A stretch of DNA of 20,306 nt, taken from NCBI GenBank assembly GCA_034436045.1, contig DAOTVZ010000334.1, forward strand, positions 1 through 20,306, in the 5' to 3' direction. The notes beneath the pieces are model-generated. The model worked only from the letters and a program-made list of their open reading frames with translations. It was not told where the DNA came from and did not search any database. The stretch comes from H111-94 sp034436045 (lineage in GTDB: Bacteria > Chloroflexota > Ktedonobacteria > Ktedonobacterales > Ktedonobacteraceae). Made by a program: the position numbers and the translations under genes. Positions 14,026 through 20,306 of this stretch are shown one piece after another. How positions within the stretch are numbered: position 1 is the first letter of the stretch; each line of letters starts with the position of its first letter.

Positions 14026-16326
14026 ATGATGGTGGAAGTGAAGCAAGACTCCGAAGTTACTCAGGGTATAGAAGTGATAACGACTCTCTTGCAGGAATGT
14101 AGTGCGATAGCCGATTATCGCACGCTGCGTGATAGCTTACCCAGACGCCTGACCGCGCTTCTACGCTGTCGCTGCGTCTTGCTTTATCAGCGCGTTGGGG
14201 CAACATTACAATTTGCGGCCGGCACATTCGACGATCAACCCGGTTGGTCGGCCTCGCTGCTGGCGGTAGCCCGTATCAATCCTATCGAGCTGGATGAGGA
14301 TGTGCCGGAGGCACGTGCGTGGCGGGAGCGACGCGCCGTCTTGTGGCCAGTCATCCATCCAAGCGGCATAGCACTTCCTCTGCTTTATCGGCAGCGCGCT
14401 ATCGGGGTGCTAGTAGCACTACGCGGGCGTCCCTCTTCTCCCTCGTGCTGGCAATCCGATGAGCTTCCATACCTCAATGCTGTGGCGAGCATTGTAGCGC
14501 TGTTGCTTGAGAACACTCGTCTCCTGGAACATGACCGTGAGCGCATTCAGGAACTCTTGCTGCTGAATAGTGTAAGCAAGCAAATGAACTATGCTCTCTA
14601 CAATGAGGAGCGTATTCAGACAATGGTTGTGCAGCGCACGCGCGAGATCAGCGGAGCTGAGTGGTGTATTCTTATTGATTCACAAACAGAGACGGTAACG
14701 GGAGACGCAAAATGGCTCTCCCCTGCACTGCGTTCATTGCTACTTCAACAGTATCGGGAGAAACATTTGCTTGCTCCACTGATTATCGAACGTCCAGGCG
14801 ACCACCACAATGCCTGGGTAACTGAGTGTCTTAGCCAGCTTGCGCCACAGGTCAAAACGTTGTTTTTACTGCCGGTGGTCGGTGGCAGGTATGATGGCAG
14901 AGAGCATGGTGCGCTGGTACACACTTTGGGCGAAGGGTCATTAGAGCCACGCCTGCACGGTCTGGTTGTGGGAGGCTATCATTATGCACGCAAGCTGCGG
15001 CAAGAGGAGCAGATGGTGCTGCAAGTACTGGTAAGTCAGGCCGGTGCGGTGCTGGAAAATATCCGCTTGATGGCCGAGGTGGTGGAGGCGCGCAATGAAG
15101 CGCGGAGATTGCTACGGCAGGTACTGGATGATCGGCGGCTAAAAGAGTTAATAGTGCAAAGTATCCCTTCCGGGTTGATTACAACAGACCGCTATGGGAA
15201 CATTACAACATGTAATAGATCAGCAGAGGAGATTCTGGGTTATGAGGCTCGTGAGGTGATCGGTCAGCCACTGCATCGGTTACTGGATGCCCGCCGCATC
15301 ACGGGCGCAGCTTCCTTCGCGCTGGATGCCCCGATTGAACAGGAAGCTCTGGTGGTGCGCCGGGGCGAGGTGAGCCATGTTACACTAGAGGCACAGACTC
15401 ATGACGGTCAACCGTTAATGTTAGATGTGACGGCGCAGCCTCTGTATGGTGAACATGCCCGCCAGGAGGGCTGCCTTGTGACATTCAGCGATGTGACCTC
15501 TGTGCATCGTCTCGAAGAAGAGAAGCGTCGTCTGGATCGTCTGGCTTCCCTGGGTGAGATGGCAGCCAGTGTTGCCCATGAGGTACGCAATCCCCTGGCC
15601 TCAATTAAGACCTCTATCCAGATGGCAATGGATGATCTGGCCGCTACGTTGCCCCACGCACCTTTGCCGGGAGATGATGAAGCTCACACTGAACAGGAGC
15701 ATGTGCAAGAGATAAAGGAGTCGATGACCATTGTGCTGCAAGAAGTCGAGCGGCTGGATACTATCGTGCGTGATCTCCTGCTCTTTGCGCGCCCACGCCG
15801 TCTTCATCGCCGTGCCTGTGATCTGACAGTGCTGTGTGAGCATGTCTTGCATATCATGCGTTCTCAATGCGAGCAGGCCGGAATCACTGTGCAGCGCATC
15901 TATCAGGAGGTCCCGGAAGTATGGATCGATGTGGCCCAGATTGAGCAGGTGCTACTCAACCTCTGTATGAACGCTGTGCAGGCGATGGAAAGCGGAGGGA
16001 CACTGACGGTTATCTGCCATCGCTATACTGTTGATGAGACCTGCCGCAGTATGCAGCATGGACAGACATGGGTGGAACTCGTGGTGCGCGATACCGGCTG
16101 CGGTATTGCACCTGAGCAGCAAGTGCGCATTTTCCAACCATTTTTTACAACGAAAGCGCACGGCATCGGACTGGGATTGCCGATCTCGCGCCGTTTTGTG
16201 GAGGATCATGGTGGCTGTCTCGTCGTGAAAAGCCAGCAGGGGATGGGTAGCAGCTTCGCGGTGCGTTTGCCTGTGCTGGTGCCTCGTGAGCCTGAAAGCA
16301 GGTCAAAGAATAATAAAAATAAATAA
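14026..16326 (+). CDS. Soluble GAF-GAF-PAS sensor histidine kinase (NtrB/AtoS-like)
   Basis: Numbered from ATG 14026 (766 aa), the protein has two divergent GAF-like regions (about 20-165 and 175-348), a coiled-coil linker, and a PAS domain (about 370-493) with GLITTDRYGNITTCNRSAE. The kinase core follows: the phosphorylated H518 in SVAHEVRNPLASIKTS, N-box LNLCMNAVQAM, G1 DTGCGI, F-box FQPFFTTK and G2 GIGLGLPIS. The core is the NtrB/AtoS type that usually partners NtrC-type regulators. No membrane helix is seen, so sensing is cytoplasmic. TAAGG at 14015-14019 lies 6 nt before ATG 14026, which I prefer to the TTG at 14020. The NtrC-like regulator starts about 30 nt after its stop, making this a clear two-component operon. 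Confidence 0.9.
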   Translation: MMVEVKQDSEVTQGIEVITTLLQECSAIADYRTLRDSLPRRLTALLRCRCVLLYQRVGATLQFAAGTFDDQPGWSASLLAVARINPIELDEDVPEARAWRERRAVLWPVIHPSGIALPLLYRQRAIGVLVALRGRPSSPSCWQSDELPYLNAVASIVALLLENTRLLEHDRERIQELLLLNSVSKQMNYALYNEERIQTMVVQRTREISGAEWCILIDSQTETVTGDAKWLSPALRSLLLQQYREKHLLAPLIIERPGDHHNAWVTECLSQLAPQVKTLFLLPVVGGRYDGREHGALVHTLGEGSLEPRLHGLVVGGYHYARKLRQEEQMVLQVLVSQAGAVLENIRLMAEVVEARNEARRLLRQVLDDRRLKELIVQSIPSGLITTDRYGNITTCNRSAEEILGYEAREVIGQPLHRLLDARRITGAASFALDAPIEQEALVVRRGEVSHVTLEAQTHDGQPLMLDVTAQPLYGEHARQEGCLVTFSDVTSVHRLEEEKRRLDRLASLGEMAASVAHEVRNPLASIKTSIQMAMDDLAATLPHAPLPGDDEAHTEQEHVQEIKESMTIVLQEVERLDTIVRDLLLFARPRRLHRRACDLTVLCEHVLHIMRSQCEQAGITVQRIYQEVPEVWIDVAQIEQVLLNLCMNAVQAMESGGTLTVICHRYTVDETCRSMQHGQTWVELVVRDTGCGIAPEQQVRIFQPFFTTKAHGIGLGLPISRRFVEDHGGCLVVKSQQGMGSSFAVRLPVLVPREPESRSKNNKNK

Positions 16327-16355
16327 GAGCGCATGTGAGGAAGGGTGGCTGTGAG

Positions 16356-17780
16356 ATGGGTTGTACACTGTTGATTATCGATGATGAACCGTATTTGCCA
16401 CATCAGTTAGCGCGTTTTTTGCGCAAGCACGGCTATGAGGTGGAGACGGCGGTAGATGGTGAGAGCGGGCTAAAGCTAGTGCAGAAGGAGATGATCGATC
16501 TGGTGCTGCTCGACCTGCGTCTGCCCCGTATGAGCGGGCTTGAGGTGCTGGAAGAACTGCGCAAGCTGGAGCCTGAACTGCCCGTTGTGATGCTCACGGC
16601 GCATGGAGACGTGCAAACCGCTGTCCGCGCAATGAAGCTCGGCGCGGCTGATTATCTACTAAAGGGCTTTGATCTGGACGAACTCCTGCTTGTGGTGCAA
16701 CGTACCTTAGAGATGAGTGCGCTATGGCGTGAACTGCGACAATTGCGCCGTGAGCGTAATGATAATTACCATTTTTCGCATATCATCGGTCGCAGTGAAC
16801 AGATGAAGGCTATTTTTGAACTGGTAGAGCGGGTGGCGCGCAGCGAAACCGCCTCAGTACTCATAATGGGTGAGAGTGGCACGGGCAAGGAGGTGGTGGC
16901 ACGGGCTATTCACGAACAGAGTTCACGTGCCGGTGGCCCGTTTCATCCTCTTAACTGCGCAGCTATTCCACCACATCTGTTAGAGAGTGAACTCTTTGGC
17001 TACGAGCAATATGCTTTTACCGATGCAAAAAAGCAAAAGAAAGGGCTACTCGAACTGGCAGAAGGTGGTACCCTCTTTCTGGATGAGATCGGTGAGATGT
17101 CACTGGATATGCAAGCGAAGTTGTTGCGCGTGCTAGAAACGCACTCCTTTTTTCGTCTGGGCGGTAATAAAGAGGTCAGGATGCATGTGCGTGTGTTGGC
17201 GGCTACTAATCGCAATCTTGAGCAGGCAGTGAAAGAGGGAACTTTCCGTGCTGATCTCTATTTTCGTCTGGCGGTGCTAAAGATTGTCTTGCCACCTCTG
17301 CGCGAGCGACCGGAGGATATTCTACTCTTTGCCTCTTATTTTATTGAAGACTTCAACAAGATGTTGGGGCGGAACGTGCGACGGATTGCACCGGATGTGC
17401 AGCGAATGTTACGGGCATATAGCTGGCCCGGTAATATTCGTGAGCTAAAGAATGTCATTGAGCGTGCTATGATTCTCAGTAATAGCGATGAGTTGAGTGC
17501 TGAACATTTTCCGCAAGAGATGATGGGGTCATCGGCAACAGATAAGCCGCAGGATATGGAGATGCGTGATCCCTGGGAAGCGTGGTTAGACGAACATCCG
17601 TCAAGCCCGGTTTCGTTGGAAGACATTAACGAACGTGTGGAGCAACATCTTATTCGCTGGGCATTGGAGACGGCACACCATAACCGTACACGGGCGGCAG
17701 AGCTATTAGGTCTATCGAAGGTGGATCGGTTGCGTTACTTGATGCGCAAATATAGCATAGAGAGCCGTGCATCTGATTAA
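16356..17780 (+). CDS. NtrC-like AAA+ response regulator with degenerate GAFTGA loop
   Basis: From ATG 16356 the protein has 474 aa. The receiver (1-115) is complete, with acidic pair D9-D10 and phospho-acceptor D53. The AAA+ domain (about 140-375) has Walker A GESGTGK (172-178), Walker B LFLDE (240-244), Arg fingers in FRADLYFR (297-304) and PGNIREL (358-364). The sigma-54 contact loop, normally GAFTGA, reads YAFTDA (219-224). A Fis-type HTH lies at 430-468 (NRTRAAELLGLS) with one extra residue in its turn. NtrC proteins with altered loops, such as TyrR or Rhodobacter capsulatus NtrC, act without sigma-54, so that is likely here. The start could also be GTG 16335. It follows its kinase by about 30 nt. 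Its stop codon overlaps the stop of the convergent XRE gene. Confidence 0.9.
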   Translation: MGCTLLIIDDEPYLPHQLARFLRKHGYEVETAVDGESGLKLVQKEMIDLVLLDLRLPRMSGLEVLEELRKLEPELPVVMLTAHGDVQTAVRAMKLGAADYLLKGFDLDELLLVVQRTLEMSALWRELRQLRRERNDNYHFSHIIGRSEQMKAIFELVERVARSETASVLIMGESGTGKEVVARAIHEQSSRAGGPFHPLNCAAIPPHLLESELFGYEQYAFTDAKKQKKGLLELAEGGTLFLDEIGEMSLDMQAKLLRVLETHSFFRLGGNKEVRMHVRVLAATNRNLEQAVKEGTFRADLYFRLAVLKIVLPPLRERPEDILLFASYFIEDFNKMLGRNVRRIAPDVQRMLRAYSWPGNIRELKNVIERAMILSNSDELSAEHFPQEMMGSSATDKPQDMEMRDPWEAWLDEHPSSPVSLEDINERVEQHLIRWALETAHHNRTRAAELLGLSKVDRLRYLMRKYSIESRASD

Positions 17781-18775
17781 TGCTCTGACGAGGTGGTGCC
17801 GCCGGTGAGCGTGAGCAACTCGGCCTCGATCTCACACCAGACCTGTTGTTCAATTTCTGCCTGATTGAAATGTTGATGGCGGGGCGAAACCTCTTGAAAT
17901 TTTCTGGTTACGCGCTCGCGGAATGTTGCCAGGTAGGGTGCTTGCTCTTCTGGGGTGGGCATGATACGTAATTCAATCTGGGCCGGATCATAGAAATCCT
18001 CACGGTCGAAGGCGAGGCTCAGCAGATCACTGAAGGTTGCTAAGAGTGCAAGGCGCTGCTGGGAGAAATAGTTGAATTGTCTGCTCGATGCCAGCAGGCA
18101 ACCTGCGATGCGCCCACCAAGACGGATAGGATGCGCGGCGGCACTGTTCTCGTAGGGGTCACGAATAACGGGGATAGAACTGGGTTTGGTTACATCGTCA
18201 TCCTTCACAATATGGCGTACTTCGACGGCGTAGCCGGACATGGATTCGAGGCCCAGAAAATGCACATCACTCTCCAGGTCGGCTGTCCAGGGTGGCGTTC
18301 CTTTGCCCATCCGTTCGCGCAAACTACGCACCTTGCCGTCGGCTTTTGTTGGAGGCATACACTGGATCAACTTGACGGCCATGCCCAGATGATTGGGGTC
18401 AAGCTGCTCGAGGGCCTGTTTCAGCACCATGTCGCTGATACGCCAGAAGCGCAGTCCCTCGGTGATAATCGTGCGTTCGTGGAGAACCTGGGCAAAGAAG
18501 CTGGAGGGTATCTGCTCGGTGGTGTCGTCACGCAGCCAGGATTGGATATCGGGGTATGTCAATTCCAATGCTTCCAGCAGAGCCTGTCTATGCTCAGACT
18601 GTAATACCTGTACGAGCTTAATCAGGTGCGCGCGTTGCGGTTTCGCGTCGCCGGAGGCCCAGCGATTGAGCGTCATAGGCGCGATGCCGAGCGCGGATGC
18701 TAACCGTTGTTTTTCACCTGGAGTTTTAAGGATTGTGGCAAGGATGCCCGACCAGTGTTCCTGAGATTGCCCCAT
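17777..18775 (-). CDS. XRE-family HTH regulator with C-terminal GAF-like domain
   Basis: The 332-aa protein begins with a Cro/XRE-type helix-turn-helix (about 10-60; EKQRLASALGIAPMTLNRWA) that would bind DNA. A variable linker follows, then a GAF-like sensor region (about 85-275) with ESMSGYAVEVRHIV and HPIRLGGRIAGCLLASSR, the pattern of a GAF beta-sheet. The last 60 residues are helical and acidic. The ATG at 18775 is preceded by GAGGT at 6-8 nt. Its stop overlaps the stop of the NtrC-like gene (17777-17780), and it is divergent from the single-domain receiver at 18946. A ligand- or redox-dependent regulator is the simplest reading; the target genes cannot be seen. Confidence 0.8.
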   Translation of the reverse strand: MGQSQEHWSGILATILKTPGEKQRLASALGIAPMTLNRWASGDAKPQRAHLIKLVQVLQSEHRQALLEALELTYPDIQSWLRDDTTEQIPSSFFAQVLHERTIITEGLRFWRISDMVLKQALEQLDPNHLGMAVKLIQCMPPTKADGKVRSLRERMGKGTPPWTADLESDVHFLGLESMSGYAVEVRHIVKDDDVTKPSSIPVIRDPYENSAAAHPIRLGGRIAGCLLASSRQFNYFSQQRLALLATFSDLLSLAFDREDFYDPAQIELRIMPTPEEQAPYLATFRERVTRKFQEVSPRHQHFNQAEIEQQVWCEIEAELLTLTGGTTSSEH

Positions 18776-18883
18776 TACTCTACCTCATAACTGTAAGCTC
18801 TCTATTCTACCTGTATCGGTTTGTATGATAGCAGAGGTAACGAGGAACGTCAATGTTGGAATAAAAGGAGGAAACGAAATCAG

Positions 18884-18912
18884 TTGTACTTTTTGCGTCT
18901 AGCCTGTATCAT
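18884..18912 (+). promoter_or_regulatory. Promoter of the single-domain receiver gene
   Basis: TTGTAC (18884-18889) and TATCAT (18907-18912) are 17 bp apart. The predicted start is near 18919, 27 nt before the ATG at 18946. Confidence 0.45.
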
Positions 18913-18945
18913 AGAGGTAGGAATCAGGACAGATTGGGGGGGCAT

Positions 18946-19320
18946 ATGCCAAAGAGGGTCGTAATTGTCGATGATGATCGAGAGGTACGAGAAATCGTAT
19001 CGTTCGCACTCACTCGTAGCGGCTTTGAGGTTGTTGCCGCAGAAAGCGGCCAGCAACTTCAGGATTTGCTAGCACGGGCAAGTGTTTTGCCGGACTTAAT
19101 TATTCTTGATGTCATGATGCCGGGAGAGGATGGATATCGCATCTGTCACCACTTGCGCACCGATGCGCGTACCAGTGCTATTCCTATCATAATGGTGACA
19201 GCGCACGCGGAAGATATTTATGCGCGCATCAGTGTTGACCTGGGGGCGGCGGAGCATATAACGAAGCCGTTTCATCCATTTGCGCTGGTTGAGAAGGTGA
19301 GAGCGTTGCTGAATGAGTAG
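18946..19320 (+). CDS. Single-domain response regulator (CheY-like receiver)
   Basis: The 124-aa protein is a complete receiver and nothing else. It has D9-D10-D11 (VIVDDD), phospho-acceptor D55 (LIILDVMMPGEDGY), the Thr of MVTA and the Lys of TKPF. It lacks a DNA-binding or enzymatic domain, so it would act by binding a partner, or as a phosphate relay or sink. The sequence is nearer to receivers of hybrid kinases and DivK-like regulators than to flagellar CheY. No cognate kinase is adjacent; the XRE-GAF gene is divergent. ATG 18946 is preferred to the in-frame TTG at 18934. A G-rich tract (18936-18942) just before it may serve as the ribosome site, although the spacing is short. Confidence 0.88.
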   Translation: MPKRVVIVDDDREVREIVSFALTRSGFEVVAAESGQQLQDLLARASVLPDLIILDVMMPGEDGYRICHHLRTDARTSAIPIIMVTAHAEDIYARISVDLGAAEHITKPFHPFALVEKVRALLNE

Positions 19321-19327
19321 TGGGACG

Positions 19328-19343
19328 ACTGGATGTGGCCAGT
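19328..19343 (+). terminator. Weak hairpin after the receiver gene
   Basis: ACTGG (19328-19332) pairs with CCAGT (19339-19343) around a 6-nt loop, 8 bp after the stop codon. It is followed by TCTGTATATTG, not a clean T tract, so termination is only possible. Confidence 0.25.
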
Positions 19344-19378
19344 TCTGTATATTGTAGGAAAATTGCGAGAGAAAGGAC

Positions 19379-19407
19379 TTGTCTGGACGCACAAAAGTTG
19401 GTATCAT
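19379..19407 (+). promoter_or_regulatory. Promoter of the small membrane-protein gene
   Basis: TTGTCT (19379-19384) and TATCAT (19402-19407) are separated by 17 bp. The transcription start would be near 19414. This rules against an earlier in-frame start at 19379 and supports ATG 19451. Confidence 0.5.
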
Positions 19408-19450
19408 TACAAGCAAGAGCGTCCTGATAAGTTCAAGGAAGCGATGCGGC

Positions 19451-19891
19451 ATGCCAAACAGATATGAACGCGAGATCGAAGAAATACTGCGAAATTTAGA
19501 GCAGGCGACTCCCAGGCAAGGGCGAGGCCAGAAGTTCGGCGACCATTTCCGTAAGGCAGCGACCTCCAGGCGTCCTCGGCAGCGAAGGAGTTTCTCTCTA
19601 CATTTGACGATGCCGGAGTGGTTGCTGGCGGTTGCAATTGCGGCTGCGCTTATCGCCGGGGGATATTATTCTGTGACCAGTGTGCAGAATATTTTCACGG
19701 GTGTAGTGGCTTCATTTGCCATGCTCTGCCTGGTGCTGGTGATGTTTTCGCAGTTTCTTTTTCAGCCACGAAGTAGTCGTTCGACAGCGTATGGGAAAGT
19801 CAAGCCAATTCGGCGTGGGCCAATTTCGAGGTTAAAAACGCAGTGGAATCTCTTCATCTTGAAGATACGGTATCGGCGTCGTAACGACTAG
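19451..19891 (+). CDS. Small membrane protein with two hydrophobic helices, unknown function
   Basis: The 146-aa product starts with the charged, helical MPNRYEREIEEILRNLE and continues with a basic, Arg-rich stretch (about 20-55). Two hydrophobic helices follow (about 60-78, WLLAVAIAAALIAGGYY, and 82-106). It ends in a strongly basic tail. My impression is that similar N-termini occur in small proteins of Chloroflexota genomes; no function is known to me. The layout suggests an inner-membrane protein with both basic ends in the cytoplasm. AAGGAAG at 19436-19442 lies 8 nt before ATG 19451, and a separate promoter is present upstream. The gene ends about 80 nt before the tRNA-Pro gene, which has its own promoter. 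Confidence 0.7.
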   Translation: MPNRYEREIEEILRNLEQATPRQGRGQKFGDHFRKAATSRRPRQRRSFSLHLTMPEWLLAVAIAAALIAGGYYSVTSVQNIFTGVVASFAMLCLVLVMFSQFLFQPRSSRSTAYGKVKPIRRGPISRLKTQWNLFILKIRYRRRND

Positions 19892-19927
19892 GGAAGCGTG
19901 AACGGATAGGATGGAATGCCCGCATAC

Positions 19928-19956
19928 TTGACAAGTCGCTAAAAGCATGCTATAGT
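19928..19956 (+). promoter_or_regulatory. Strong promoter of the tRNA-Pro/tRNA-Gly genes
   Basis: A consensus -35 TTGACA (19928-19933) and TATAGT (19951-19956) are exactly 17 bp apart. The -10 is also extended (TGC before it). The start near 19963 leaves a leader of about 11 nt before tRNA-Pro. Confidence 0.8.
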
Positions 19957-19973
19957 CCAGGTGGTAAAGAAAG

Positions 19974-20049
19974 CGGGGTGTGGCGCAGTTGGTAGCGCGC
20001 CTGGTTTGGGACCAGGAGGTCCGCGGTTCGAGTCCGCGCACCCCGACCA
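19974..20049 (+). tRNA. tRNA-Pro (anticodon TGG), CCA encoded
   Basis: The acceptor stem pairs CGGGGTG (19974-19980) with CACCCCG (20039-20045). The anticodon stem CCTGG/CCAGG holds the loop TTTGGGA, giving anticodon TGG. The T arm has GGTTCGAGTCC. The discriminator A (20046) is followed by an encoded CCA (20047-20049). It is separated from the next tRNA by one base, so the two are cut from one transcript. Confidence 0.95.
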
Positions 20050-20050
20050 T

Positions 20051-20122
20051 GCGGGAGTAACTCAGTGGTAGAGTTCCTGCCTTCCAAGCAGGCTGTCGCG
20101 GGTTCGAGTCCCGTCTCCCGCT
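20051..20122 (+). tRNA. tRNA-Gly (anticodon TCC), CCA not encoded
   Basis: The acceptor stem pairs GCGGGAG (20051-20057) with CTCCCGC (20115-20121), and the discriminator is T (20122). The anticodon stem CCTGC/GCAGG holds the loop CTTCCAA, giving anticodon TCC. The T arm has GGTTCGAGTCC. The bases after the discriminator do not spell CCA, unlike in the tRNA-Pro gene, so CCA must be added after transcription. Confidence 0.95.
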
Positions 20123-20133
20123 CTAACGTATGG

Positions 20134-20216
20134 AACCGTCTCTCTACAAGCCCTTCTCAGGCCGATTGGTGACAACCAGGCGGCGGATGAGAGAGCTAGA
20201 GGACGGTTTTGCTTTT
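20134..20216 (+). terminator. Long imperfect hairpin with T tracts after the tRNA genes
   Basis: AACCGTC (20134-20140) pairs with GACGGTT (20202-20208), and the pairing continues through TCTCTA with TAGAG. An inner hairpin TGGT-GACA-ACCA is flanked by further short pairings. TTTT (20207-20210) and TTTT (20213-20216) follow. It is the likely end of the tRNA transcript, but the rod-like shape is longer than usual for a terminator. Confidence 0.5.
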
Positions 20217-20232
20217 GGTGAAAAGGCGTGCA

Positions 20233-20306
20233 ATGAAAGCCTGCCTACCATGTGTTGTAAAAGCCTGCCTCATCACGCACGTGAAAGCCTGTCTCTCTCT
20301 TCTTAC
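20233..20306 (+). CDS. Possible repeat peptide, incomplete at the window end
   Basis: An ATG at 20233 follows AAAAGG with a 6-nt spacer and opens a frame that stays open to the window edge. The 24-nt DNA repeat gives an 8-residue peptide period with the core KACL (MKACL, VKACL, VKACL), so there is a Cys in every unit. I do not recognise such a protein. The frame may be a by-product of a non-coding repeat. Only 24 full codons are visible, so this is a weak call. Confidence 0.2.
   Translation, partial: MKACLPCVVKACLITHVKACLSLL
20235..20306 (+). repeat. Three tandem units of a 24-nt repeat, running off the window
   Basis: GAAAGCCTGCCT at 20235, AAAAGCCTGCCT at 20259 and GAAAGCCTGTCT at 20283 start exactly 24 nt apart. 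Twelve bases are conserved and the next twelve vary between units. The third unit ends at the last base of the window, so the array may continue. The conserved and variable parts are far too short for a CRISPR array. Confidence 0.75.

Noticed and set aside
18077..18604. 175-aa open frame on the plus strand
   Set aside because: It is antisense to the XRE-GAF gene, with no ribosome site and no recognisable motif.
18864..18871. AAAGGAGG as a ribosome binding site for a small gene
   Set aside because: No start codon with a sustained open frame follows at usable distance; the receiver-gene promoter lies directly downstream.
19832..20050. 72-aa open frame on the minus strand
   Set aside because: It crosses the tRNA-Pro gene and its promoter, and its N-terminal sequence is the common false translation of tRNA antisense.
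20235..20306. CRISPR array
   Set aside because: The conserved part is 12 nt and the variable part 12 nt, much shorter than CRISPR repeats and spacers, and no cas gene is present.
20051..20306. Integrated element using the tRNA-Gly 3' end as attachment site
   Set aside because: No second copy of the tRNA 3' sequence and no integrase gene are visible in the window.

Overview
The window reads as chromosomal DNA of a free-living bacterium with moderate G+C, clear Shine-Dalgarno sites (GGAG/AAGG type) and sigma-A style promoters. Several features suggest a Chloroflexota bacterium, probably of the Ktedonobacteria: many GAF-domain sensor proteins, atypical receivers, and a small two-helix protein next to tRNA genes. 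This placement is an inference from gene content; no rRNA or housekeeping marker is present to confirm it.

Layout. 1-265: a small basic protein of unknown function. 307-361: a very long perfect inverted repeat. 326-1344 (minus): an unrecognised protein with a C-x4-C-x3-HH motif, overlapping a degenerate receiver-like protein. 1446-4369: a LuxR/NarL-type response regulator (plus) that converges on a membrane histidine kinase (minus), with overlapping 3' ends. 4600-6925: a zinc-type metal operon made of an SmtB/ZiaR-like ArsR repressor, a His-rich CDF transporter and a short atypical CDF-like protein. 6950-7679: a TetR regulator with its own promoter and operator-like palindrome. 7705-9810 (minus): a GAF-GAF-CdaR-PucR regulator, divergent from a purine/cytosine permease (10194-11594) and a cytosine deaminase codA (11726-13033). 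13055-13753 (minus): a membrane protein with a channel-like C-terminus. 14026-17780: a GAF-GAF-PAS histidine kinase and an NtrC-like AAA+ response regulator. 17777-18775 (minus): an XRE-type regulator with a GAF-like domain. 18946-19320: a single-domain receiver. 19451-19891: a small membrane protein. 19974-20122: tRNA-Pro(TGG) and tRNA-Gly(TCC). 20235-20306: the beginning of a 24-nt tandem repeat that runs off the window.

How it works together. The region is dense in signal transduction. Two modules have clear physiology. The first is zinc (or related metal) sensing and export, with a palindrome placed over the likely transcription start. The second is pyrimidine salvage: cytosine uptake and deamination to uracil, with a PucR-family regulator encoded divergently.

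The most interesting non-coding structure lies between the permease and codA. Two mutually exclusive hairpins, the second with terminator form, sit directly upstream of the codA ribosome binding site and look like an undescribed attenuator. Other items for a second look are the NtrC-like regulator with a degenerate GAFTGA loop, the codA active-site Ser at the position of E. coli Asp314, the 25-bp inverted repeat that includes the end of a reading frame, and the 24-nt repeat at the right edge.
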